DNA from: Alphaproteobacteria bacterium
GTDB lineage: Bacteria; Pseudomonadota; Alphaproteobacteria; Micavibrionales; Micavibrionaceae
DNA: 12,449 nt
Direction of reading: 5' to 3'
NCBI GenBank assembly: GCA_023141075.1
Contig: JAGLKL010000018.1
Coordinates: 1-12,449, forward strand
A program made the translations under genes and the position numbers. Positions 6,675 through 12,449 of this stretch are shown here, in pieces. Positions within the stretch are counted from its first letter, which is position 1, and every line of letters starts with the position of its first letter. The notes below the pieces were generated by a model. The model saw only the letters and a list, made by a program, of their open reading frames with translations. It was not told the origin of the DNA and did no database searches.

Positions 6675-7729
6675 TATCTGGTTCCTGTTTTTAAGGGCTG
6701 CCCTTCGAAAGAATTTTGGCCTAATATATCATCTTTTTCAGCGCGGTATAGTCTGGGCACAAGTAATTGCGCAAGAGTTCTGGGGGAAAGAGGTGAGAGG
6801 CCTTGTGCTACACTGGAGGTAGTACTGGCATCGGCAATTCCTAAGTTACCGTAATGTGCGGCTGAGAGCAAGCTCCCCAATCGCCGGGCGATATCTACAC
6901 GTGTAGGCATAATACTCTTTACTCCTAAAGTGGCAAAGACACGGCTGTACTCACCGGCCTCATCGGCATCTGTACCCGCAGGTAAAACAAGCACGGATTC
7001 TATATCGGTTGTGTGCATCAATCTGGCCAGATCCTTGACATCGTACTTGCTAAAAGGATTGACCCCCGGTGTATCGATAATTACTTGGTCGTGGCGCATG
7101 CGCATTTCATTGGTCAGCGCACGCAAAGATTTATAATCCTGCGCCGTATGAAGTTTGATCTGCAAAACATCGGTTAGCACCTTGAGTTGTTCAATCCCCC
7201 CGGCACGTTTTATGTCTGTGGATATAACGCCCACACTCAGGCCGCTCATCACGCTACGCGTTGCCAGCTTGGCCACGGCCAGTGTTTTTCCTGCTCCCGG
7301 TGAACCGACCATCATAATGGGTCTGGGGTAGCGTCGCTCTGGTAAGGGGCGAAACGTAAAGAGTTGCTCAAGCGTTGTTACGAGCGCTATAGCGATATCT
7401 TCAAAGCCCATGATGGTGGCGCAGGAGACTATATCGTCCATCACATCTTCGGGCACGCAGTGGCGCAGCATCACTTCGGTAATCTCTTCGGCTACGGCAT
7501 CAATATCATTCTCTTCATCATATTGCAGCCAACCTCCATCACCCTCATTATAGCCTTCCTCATTGCCGCTAATATCATAAGCCGGGTCAATCGCCGCAGT
7601 CACATGCACGCCGGTTCCCCCGACACGGTCTTCATTGCTAGCGACAATAATAGCCTCATCACCCAGAGATTCCCGGATCATCTGCATGGCCTCGCTCATT
7701 GTTCTTGCATGAAATTTTTTTAGTCGCAT
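6674..7729 (-). CDS. flhF: Flagellar placement GTPase FlhF (SRP family)
   Basis: FlhF is the third SRP-type GTPase. It marks the site of polar flagellar assembly. The 351-residue product starts MRLKKFHARTMSEAM, matching the FlhF N-terminal element; an acidic, glycine-rich linker follows (about 50-80), then the N domain (about 80-130) and the G domain. G1 is GSPGAGKT (142-149), the TDIKRAGGIEQL segment (171-182) replaces the usual DTYRxxAxEQL, G3 is DTPG (219-222), and G4 is TRVD (276-279) instead of TKxD. The product is complete. It overlaps flhG by one base. No good ribosome binding site precedes the ATG; instead CTCCTTCC directly abuts it. It is divergent from the exported-protein gene at 7911, so its promoter should lie in 7730-7910. 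Confidence 0.95.
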   Translation of the reverse strand: MRLKKFHARTMSEAMQMIRESLGDEAIIVASNEDRVGGTGVHVTAAIDPAYDISGNEEGYNEGDGGWLQYDEENDIDAVAEEITEVMLRHCVPEDVMDDIVSCATIMGFEDIAIALVTTLEQLFTFRPLPERRYPRPIMMVGSPGAGKTLAVAKLATRSVMSGLSVGVISTDIKRAGGIEQLKVLTDVLQIKLHTAQDYKSLRALTNEMRMRHDQVIIDTPGVNPFSKYDVKDLARLMHTTDIESVLVLPAGTDADEAGEYSRVFATLGVKSIMPTRVDIARRLGSLLSAAHYGNLGIADASTTSSVAQGLSPLSPRTLAQLLVPRLYRAEKDDILGQNSFEGQPLKTGTR

Positions 7730-7910
7730 GGAAGGAGTTTACCTAAAATCTACTCTGAAGGTGCGATAACACTCACCAGACTATACGTATTTAGTTAACT
7801 CTATACTAGAGCATAACCGCAAAAAAATGCTACCATCTTTATCGAGTCTGCGCGGAGAGTTGTTGATTTTTATTTTGCGTACCGGCAGATTTCGTTTTTG
7901 TGAGGGATTT
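7730..7910. other. Divergent intergenic region, flhF versus exported-protein gene
   Basis: This 181-bp AT-rich gap must hold the promoters for both flanking genes. Apart from the dyad at 7794-7817 and small palindromes (ATACGTAT at 7783-7790 and AGTTAACT at 7793-7800), no clear sigma-54, sigma-28 or CtrA full site is visible. Confidence 0.6.
7794..7817. promoter_or_regulatory. Imperfect dyad over a TATACT box between flhF and the exported-protein gene
   Basis: GTTA (7794-7797) and CTCTA (7799-7803) mirror TAGAG (7807-7811) and TAAC (7814-7817) around TAC, with a one-base difference in the inner spacing. The plus-strand sequence TATACT (7802-7807) at the centre resembles a -10 box, though no good -35 lies 17 bp upstream. 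It is a candidate operator for either divergent gene. Confidence 0.35.
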
Positions 7911-8525
7911 ATGACATATAAAGCAAGAAATAAAAAACTTAAACATATAGCGTATATCATGCTATTCACGGCAATAATGGCAGCAGGGTGGCATACGCTG
8001 TTTTCGACATCGAAACAAGTACACGCAGATAATGGCGAGTCGGACAAAATCACTAAAGAGCGTCTGGATAAATTCTATGAGGATTCCATATCGGCGCAAA
8101 TGGCGGGACAAAAAGAAGCCGTTAATTTTATCAAGAAGCACTTACACAAAGATTTAGAAGGTGTCGTGCATGTGAATTCAAGAATAGATGGTGGCCCTGT
8201 GCAAAAAGAAACCATAGTCCTTACAAAATTTGAGTATATGCGTGACTTAAAAAAGGCCTATGAAATTAGCACGATTGAAGAAATAAAAAGCGGCGTTGTT
8301 TCTCACGACATTGAGCAGGACGGGCGCTCCGCAAAGGTAAAAGACCGTACTTATACGATGGCCAGTGTTTCTTTAGCTACGGAACAAGGAAAACCGCAGC
8401 TATATCACTTGCGACAATTTATCGATTGCGACAACCTATATGTTCTGAGCGAAAATGATGTGCTCCAGCTCAAGTCAAGCTCTTGCGAAGTTGAAGGCCA
8501 ATTTAACAAAGCGCAGGAGCTATAG
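7911..8525 (+). CDS. Small exported protein of unknown function
   Basis: The 204-residue product is not recognised. A basic N-terminus (MTYKARNKKLKH) and a hydrophobic stretch (about 13-31) end in VHA (37-39), a good signal peptidase I site, so the mature protein should be periplasmic or secreted. The mature part is mixed helix and strand, beginning with a helical KERLDKFYEDS segment, and has only two cysteines, C173 and C192, near the C-terminus, positioned to form a disulfide. The frame is open back to 7827, but the ATG at 7911 is chosen because GAGGG (7902-7906) lies just upstream and a signal peptide follows. It is transcribed opposite to its neighbours flhF and the Nudix gene and ends 11 bases from the latter's stop. 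A role in motility is only suggested by location. It is real on ribosome-site and signal-peptide grounds. Confidence 0.75.
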   Translation: MTYKARNKKLKHIAYIMLFTAIMAAGWHTLFSTSKQVHADNGESDKITKERLDKFYEDSISAQMAGQKEAVNFIKKHLHKDLEGVVHVNSRIDGGPVQKETIVLTKFEYMRDLKKAYEISTIEEIKSGVVSHDIEQDGRSAKVKDRTYTMASVSLATEQGKPQLYHLRQFIDCDNLYVLSENDVLQLKSSSCEVEGQFNKAQEL

Positions 8526-8528
8526 AAT

Positions 8529-8550
8529 ATCTTGTGCTACGCCTCAAGGT
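8529..8550 (+). terminator. Weak hairpin at the convergent ends of the exported-protein and Nudix genes
   Basis: ATCTTGTG (8529-8536) can pair with CTCAAGGT (8543-8550) around the loop CTACGC, with one mismatch and one G-U pair, followed by GTTTTA. It sits between two convergent stops and so could end plus-strand transcription, but the stem is AU-rich and the T-run short. Confidence 0.25.
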
Positions 8551-9427
8551 GTTTTAGATGACTTTGTGTTGCCTCATCTATAACTAAGGAATCTTCATTG
8601 GTGTGCGAGAGAGCATGCAGGAACATGATGCCGGAGTTAATCTTCCATTTTTTAGGTTCGTGTTTCAGAGTATCTATCAACGTATCAGGGCTGAATCTCA
8701 AAAACTTCTTAACTTCACCATCTTTGGGACAAGGTTCCACGCCATTCTTTATTGTGGCTATCCAATAGAAAGCTTCACCAAAATCTGTTCCACCATCTGT
8801 TTCAAAAGGGAAAGCAGGTTCATAATCATCATTAGTGATTTTTTGTCCAATTACCTGTCTTGCGCCCACTATAGAGTATCGAGGGCTAATTTCTATAAGG
8901 TCTTCTGGAGATAGCCCGGCTTCCTCTTGAGCCTCAGTATATATATGATCCTCAACAGAGATATTACTTGGAAGAATGCCTCCTACAGGAACATCGTAGC
9001 ATTCCTTAAAAAGCATCACTTTAGACGAACGGCGTGCTACAAGAAAATCGCCGTTTTCATATTTTAGGATGAGGTGTCCACCTCGACTTTTGATTCCAAG
9101 CGGGAAAAGTAGGTTGCGGTTAAGCTTAAATAGTACGACATTTTCATCAACAGGAGTGACATCGACGATTTCTGGAGCAAGCTCAGGCAGTATTTTTTTA
9201 TCAGCTAGTTGCGTGTGTAAGTTGATCAACTCTTCTGTCAGAGTCTCAGATGATAATTCTTCTGAGCCAATGATCAGGGTGCCATTTTTATGTTCGAACA
9301 GATCAGGCGCATTAGAGGTGAGTGTATGTGCTAGTTCAGGACGAATAAAGCCAATATGATGAGATAAACGAAAGAGTGGACACAGCGCTGCAAGGGACGC
9401 GTTGTTAAACAACTCTATTAATTTCAT
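8537..9427 (-). CDS. Nudix hydrolase, DUF4743/thiamine-pyrophosphokinase-like type
   Basis: The 296-residue product has an N-terminal domain containing IGFIRPELAHTL (about 25-36), a motif of DUF4743 proteins. A Nudix fold follows: LILKYENGDFLVARRS (119-134), YDVPVGGI (144-151) and the Nudix box (150-172) ending TEAQEEAGL. Then come FGEAFYWIATI and CPKDGEVKKFLRF, both typical of this subgroup. Nudix enzymes cleave nucleoside diphosphates linked to another moiety; the substrate here is unknown. The metal-binding E165, E168 and E169 are kept, but the box deviates from GX5EX7REUXEEXGU: I156 replaces the first glutamate and T164 the arginine. The protein is cytoplasmic, with no signal. No strong ribosome binding site is seen before the ATG. 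It separates flhA from flhF, and its sequence looks more AT-rich than its neighbours by eye, so it may be an insertion. Confidence 0.82.
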   Translation of the reverse strand: MKLIELFNNASLAALCPLFRLSHHIGFIRPELAHTLTSNAPDLFEHKNGTLIIGSEELSSETLTEELINLHTQLADKKILPELAPEIVDVTPVDENVVLFKLNRNLLFPLGIKSRGGHLILKYENGDFLVARRSSKVMLFKECYDVPVGGILPSNISVEDHIYTEAQEEAGLSPEDLIEISPRYSIVGARQVIGQKITNDDYEPAFPFETDGGTDFGEAFYWIATIKNGVEPCPKDGEVKKFLRFSPDTLIDTLKHEPKKWKINSGIMFLHALSHTNEDSLVIDEATQSHLKHLEA

Positions 9428-9522
9428 AGCAGAAACAGTCTTTTATGTAGTCACTTTAAAAATGTTTAGCATAACTGTAAGAATGTGAGCAAGTTTTATA
9501 GTAGTTTCACTTAAGAATAGGG

Positions 9523-11649
9523 CTAAACATGCCCCATCGTTTTGATTTTGGCTTTAGGGTGGACTTCGCTTTGGGACATAACCACTGTTTGTGGGCGGAA
9601 ACGTTCAACCACCGAGCGCACATAAGGACGTACCATTGGTGAAGTCAGTAAAACCGGACTAATCGACTGTGCTGCCAACTCATTATATTTATCGCGTACA
9701 GCCGTAATAAAGTCTTGTAGCCGGGTAGGAGCCATTGCTAGTTGTTTGTCTTCACCTTCTCCCACAAGGGATTCGATAAAGGCTTGCTCCCACTCCGGTG
9801 ACAAAGTCACAAGCACCAGTACACCCGACATATCGGAATTGGTATCACATATCTGGCGCGATAAACGTCGGCGTACATGTTCGGTAATACGTGCCAGACT
9901 TTTGGTATAGCCCGCCGCTTCTGATACTCCCTCCAAAATAGCGGGCAAGTCGCGTATAGATACACGCTCGGAAAGGAGGTTCTGTAAGATGCGCTGCAAA
10001 CCGCCAACAGTGATTTGCCCGGGAATGACATCTGCAACAAGTTTCTGATAGTCCTGCGGCAGTTCATTGAGCAATTTTTGTGTTTCAGCATAATTAAGCA
10101 GGTCGGGCATATTGTCTTTGATGAGCTCAGTTATGTGCGTGGTAACAACTGTTGGTGCATCCACAACCGTATAGCCTTTAAAGTGAGCTTCTTCGCGATA
10201 TTGCTCTTGAATCCACATGGCAGGTAGCCCAAATGTTGGCTCGACGGTGTTCTCTCCGGGCAAATTAATTGCTCCACCGGCTGGGTTCATACATAGGAGC
10301 ATATTAGGACGCACTTCACCGCGCCCGGCTTCAATCTCTTTAATATTCACCGCATAAGCATTGGCAGCCAGTTGCAAGTTATCCTGAATGCGCACCGCTG
10401 GCAGGACATAGCCCATATCCTCAGCCAGTTGCCGTCGTAAACCCTTGATCTGGTCAGTAAGTTTGTTGCCGCCTTCTCCTTGCACAAGTGGCAACAGGCC
10501 GTAACCTAACTCAAGGCGGATCGTATCCATGGCGAGGGCTTTGGCAATTGGCTCCTCGATAATAGGGGGGCCGCCCGGTTCACCCGGTTTTGGTTTAACT
10601 TCTGCCGCTCTTGCTGCTTCTTCAAGTTCCATATTCCGCTGATAAGAAAAGAAGGCCATCGTACCTGTAATGCCCGATAATACGGCAAAAGGCATAAAAG
10701 GCATCGCTGGGACAAGTCCGAGGGTCAGCATAAGCCCCGCACTCATTGCTAAGGCATTAGGGTAGCGGCTGATCTGGATAAAGAGCTCATGTTCTGCCGA
10801 GCCTTCAACGCCGGCCTTGGAAACCAGCAAACCGGCGGATACAGACACAACCAGCGCCGGAATCTGGCTGACCAGTCCGTCACCAATCGTCAATATTGTG
10901 TAATTGGAAGCGGCTTCGGCCAGAGTCATGTCTTGCATCACTGTGCCGATAACAATCCCGCCGATAATATTAACAAACACAATGAGCAGTCCTGCGATGG
11001 CATCTCCGCGTACGAATTTAGCCGCACCATCCATAGCGCCGTAGAAAGTGCTCTCAGATTCCAGTTTCTTGCGACGATCCTTAGCCTCGTCCTCGGTAAT
11101 CATGCCCGCTGATAAATCACTGTCAATCGCCATTTGCTTGCCGGGCATTGCATCCAAGGTAAAACGCGCAGCCACTTCAGCTATCCGTCCGGAACCCTTG
11201 GTGATAACGACAAAGTTTACAATCACCAGAATAGAAAATACGATTGCACCAATCACATAGCTGCCGCCGATAATAAACGTTCCGAAAGCTTCGATAATTC
11301 CGCCTGCCGCCGATCGCCCTGTGTGGCCGTATTCCAAAATAAGTCGTGTTGAGGCGACATTTAATCCTAGCCTGAGCGAGGTGCTCACTAGCAAAACCGT
11401 GGGGAAAGTAGAGAACTCCAGCGGTGCCTGAATAAAAAGCACTGTCATCAGGATCAGCACAGAAAAGGTAATGGAGATTGCCAAGCCCGCATCAAGCATA
11501 ATAGGGGGCACAGGAACCAGCATGAATAAAATGATGGTAATAATGCCAAAAGCAAAGATCACATCAGAACGTATGAAAGATACCGCACCTTTCCTCCCTC
11601 TTGCAGGAGAGTTAGGTATGACTTGCGTTGTGTTTGGTGGCTGTGCCAT
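9523..11649 (-). CDS. flhA: Flagellar export gate protein FlhA
   Basis: FlhA forms the nonameric export gate of the flagellar type III apparatus; its cytoplasmic domain docks chaperone-substrate complexes and FliJ. The 708-residue length fits the family. The N-terminal half has about eight membrane segments with SLRLGLNVASTRLIL (91-105). The FHIPEP-family loop RFTLDAMPGKQMAIDSDLSAG (162-182) follows, then GDAIAGLLIVFVNIIGG (215-231) and IGDGLVSQIPAL (255-266). After a charged, proline/glycine-rich linker (about 341-366), the cytoplasmic domain (367-708) contains DAPTVVTTHITELIK, typical of FlhA. It is complete. The ATG at 11649 gives the normal length but lacks a clear ribosome binding site. 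A 150-bp gap separates it from the upstream gene, and no strong promoter was recognised there. In many polar flagellates flhA is followed directly by flhF; here two other genes intervene. Confidence 0.98.
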   Translation of the reverse strand: MAQPPNTTQVIPNSPARGRKGAVSFIRSDVIFAFGIITIILFMLVPVPPIMLDAGLAISITFSVLILMTVLFIQAPLEFSTFPTVLLVSTSLRLGLNVASTRLILEYGHTGRSAAGGIIEAFGTFIIGGSYVIGAIVFSILVIVNFVVITKGSGRIAEVAARFTLDAMPGKQMAIDSDLSAGMITEDEAKDRRKKLESESTFYGAMDGAAKFVRGDAIAGLLIVFVNIIGGIVIGTVMQDMTLAEAASNYTILTIGDGLVSQIPALVVSVSAGLLVSKAGVEGSAEHELFIQISRYPNALAMSAGLMLTLGLVPAMPFMPFAVLSGITGTMAFFSYQRNMELEEAARAAEVKPKPGEPGGPPIIEEPIAKALAMDTIRLELGYGLLPLVQGEGGNKLTDQIKGLRRQLAEDMGYVLPAVRIQDNLQLAANAYAVNIKEIEAGRGEVRPNMLLCMNPAGGAINLPGENTVEPTFGLPAMWIQEQYREEAHFKGYTVVDAPTVVTTHITELIKDNMPDLLNYAETQKLLNELPQDYQKLVADVIPGQITVGGLQRILQNLLSERVSIRDLPAILEGVSEAAGYTKSLARITEHVRRRLSRQICDTNSDMSGVLVLVTLSPEWEQAFIESLVGEGEDKQLAMAPTRLQDFITAVRDKYNELAAQSISPVLLTSPMVRPYVRSVVERFRPQTVVMSQSEVHPKAKIKTMGHV

Positions 11650-11799
11650 GGAATCTACAGCAGATTTAAACGTTGATATTTAGGATTGTCTGAAAAGACG
11701 ACCAACAAAAAGAGCGCCCGCAAACCTATGCGCACACTATCCAATACTACATTCTCATGCCGTTAAGCGCAAATGCTTATGTGACCACACTACCTAAGA

Positions 11800-12449
11800 T
11801 CACGGAGCAGAAAGAGAATTTGTTTGTATAGAAGGGTCATCCGGTTTGGCCGGTACCAACGGTTCCGTAGTATCACCATGGTTGGTTACGCCGGTATCTT
11901 GCATTGACTGTTTAACTTTATCTTCCGGTGACGCGCTTTTGTCATAAAAACCTTTTCTAAGAGATTTTTCCGGAGCATTGTTTTCTCGCTCAGGATTTTG
12001 TTTCATCCGATCCATCATCTTTTCTAGAGCGGCAATAGAAGAGACCAGCACTTTCCCTTGGTTTTGTCCCTGAGCATATGCTTTTTCGATATCAGCCAGC
12101 ATTTCTTCATCGGTAATATCTTTCTTCAGATCTTCAATGTTACTAAATGCAAGTTCAGGGTGGCCTTGTCGTATACTCTGCACAATATTATCAAAACCAT
12201 CTTCCCGGTCTATTCCGTGCACCATACCTAACCGTCTGGCGTTTAAAATCTCCTCTGGGATAGTCCCGCCATACTTCTCCATCAATGCTTTGTTGCTATC
12301 ACTTTCTTCTTTTATAACTCCGGCAAGATCTACTTTGATTCTGTCAAATTCTGATCGATCCAAGCCTGGAGGGTCAAAAGAACCAAGCTTAGCAAACAGG
12401 AGCATACGTAGACAAATATCGGCCTGCGCTTCAGGACTGGATTTTGAAA
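11800..12449 (-). CDS. Unrecognised protein, C-terminal part (start outside window)
   Basis: The frame is open to the window edge, giving 215 visible residues and a stop at 11800-11802. An ATG occurs at 12405, but the 14 in-frame codons before it (reading SPEAQADICLR) look like coding sequence and there is no ribosome binding site there, so the true start is probably off the window. The visible part is soluble and mostly helical, with PPGLDRSEFDRIKVDLAGVIKE, TIPEEILNARRLGMVHGI and a long charged helix (EKAYAQGQ to EKMMDRMKQ). The last 60 or so residues are proline-, serine- and threonine-rich and probably disordered. No membrane segment or known motif is seen. It lies upstream of flhA on the same strand, which suggests, without proof, a flagellar or regulatory role. 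I cannot assign a family. Confidence 0.7.
   Translation of the reverse strand, partial: SKSSPEAQADICLRMLLFAKLGSFDPPGLDRSEFDRIKVDLAGVIKEESDSNKALMEKYGGTIPEEILNARRLGMVHGIDREDGFDNIVQSIRQGHPELAFSNIEDLKKDITDEEMLADIEKAYAQGQNQGKVLVSSIAALEKMMDRMKQNPERENNAPEKSLRKGFYDKSASPEDKVKQSMQDTGVTNHGDTTEPLVPAKPDDPSIQTNSLSAP

Noticed and set aside
6755..6775. Possible sigma-54 promoter (GGGCAC then TTGCG) inside flhF on the plus strand
   Set aside because: The spacing is one base too long, the GG of the -24 element is displaced, and there is no plus-strand gene downstream.
7729..7740. Plus-strand GGAAGGAG next to the flhF start as a ribosome binding site
   Set aside because: No start codon follows within a normal spacing on the plus strand.
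9518..9536. GGGC/GCCC hairpin at the flhA stop as a terminator
   Set aside because: The stem is only four pairs with no T-run after it.
11700..11760. GCGC-containing hairpin followed by a T-run upstream of flhA as a terminator
   Set aside because: Only a 4-bp GCGC match over a long loop; not convincing as an intrinsic terminator.

Overview
The window comes from an alphaproteobacterium of moderate GC content with a polar flagellum. The evidence is the 5' end of the cell-cycle regulator ctrA next to the flagellar export genes fliI and fliJ, plus an flhA-flhF-flhG group on the opposite strand. CtrA is confined to Alphaproteobacteria. FlhF and FlhG, which set the number and position of polar flagella, point to a Rhodospirillales-like or Micavibrio-like lineage rather than Rhizobiales or Caulobacter. 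That placement is inference from gene content only.

Layout: (1) 1-188, minus strand: first 62 codons of ctrA. (2) 189-483: shared regulatory region between divergent ctrA and fliI. It holds a convincing ctrA promoter (TTAACC-N17-TATACT) inside a cluster of TTAAC boxes, a spaced inverted repeat, and a long hairpin in the fliI leader. (3) 484-2273, plus strand: fliI (export ATPase) and fliJ (its stalk partner), separated by a 16-bp perfect palindrome that overlaps the fliI stop. (4) 2283-3764, minus strand: a thiol-redox pair made of a CcdA/DsbD-like membrane electron carrier and an exported thioredoxin-fold protein with CPHC. They converge on fliJ with only 9 bp between. (5) 3825-5786, minus strand: a 653-residue protein whose C-terminal part resembles FliK-type hook-length control proteins; this is a tentative call. 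(6) 5841-7729, minus strand: flhG and flhF, translationally coupled through a TAATG overlap. (7) 7911-8525, plus strand: a small exported protein of unknown function. (8) 8537-9427, minus strand: a Nudix hydrolase of the DUF4743 type. (9) 9523-11649, minus strand: flhA. (10) 11800-12449, minus strand: the C-terminal part of an unrecognised protein that runs off the window.

How they work together: FlhA is the export gate and docks chaperone-substrate complexes, FliI and FliJ energise delivery to it, the FliK-like protein may switch export specificity, and FlhF and FlhG place and count the basal bodies. CtrA is a master regulator of motility genes in this class, so its adjacency and its TTAAC-rich promoter tie the locus to cell-cycle or motility control. 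The redox pair, the exported two-cysteine protein and the Nudix enzyme are accessory genes threaded through the flagellar locus and are the least explained parts.

No rRNA, tRNA, insertion sequence, CRISPR array or intact prophage gene was seen. I see no clear new defence or mobile system. The most interesting items are the redox pair in a flagellar locus, the fliI leader hairpin, the ctrA promoter architecture and the divergent FliK-like protein.
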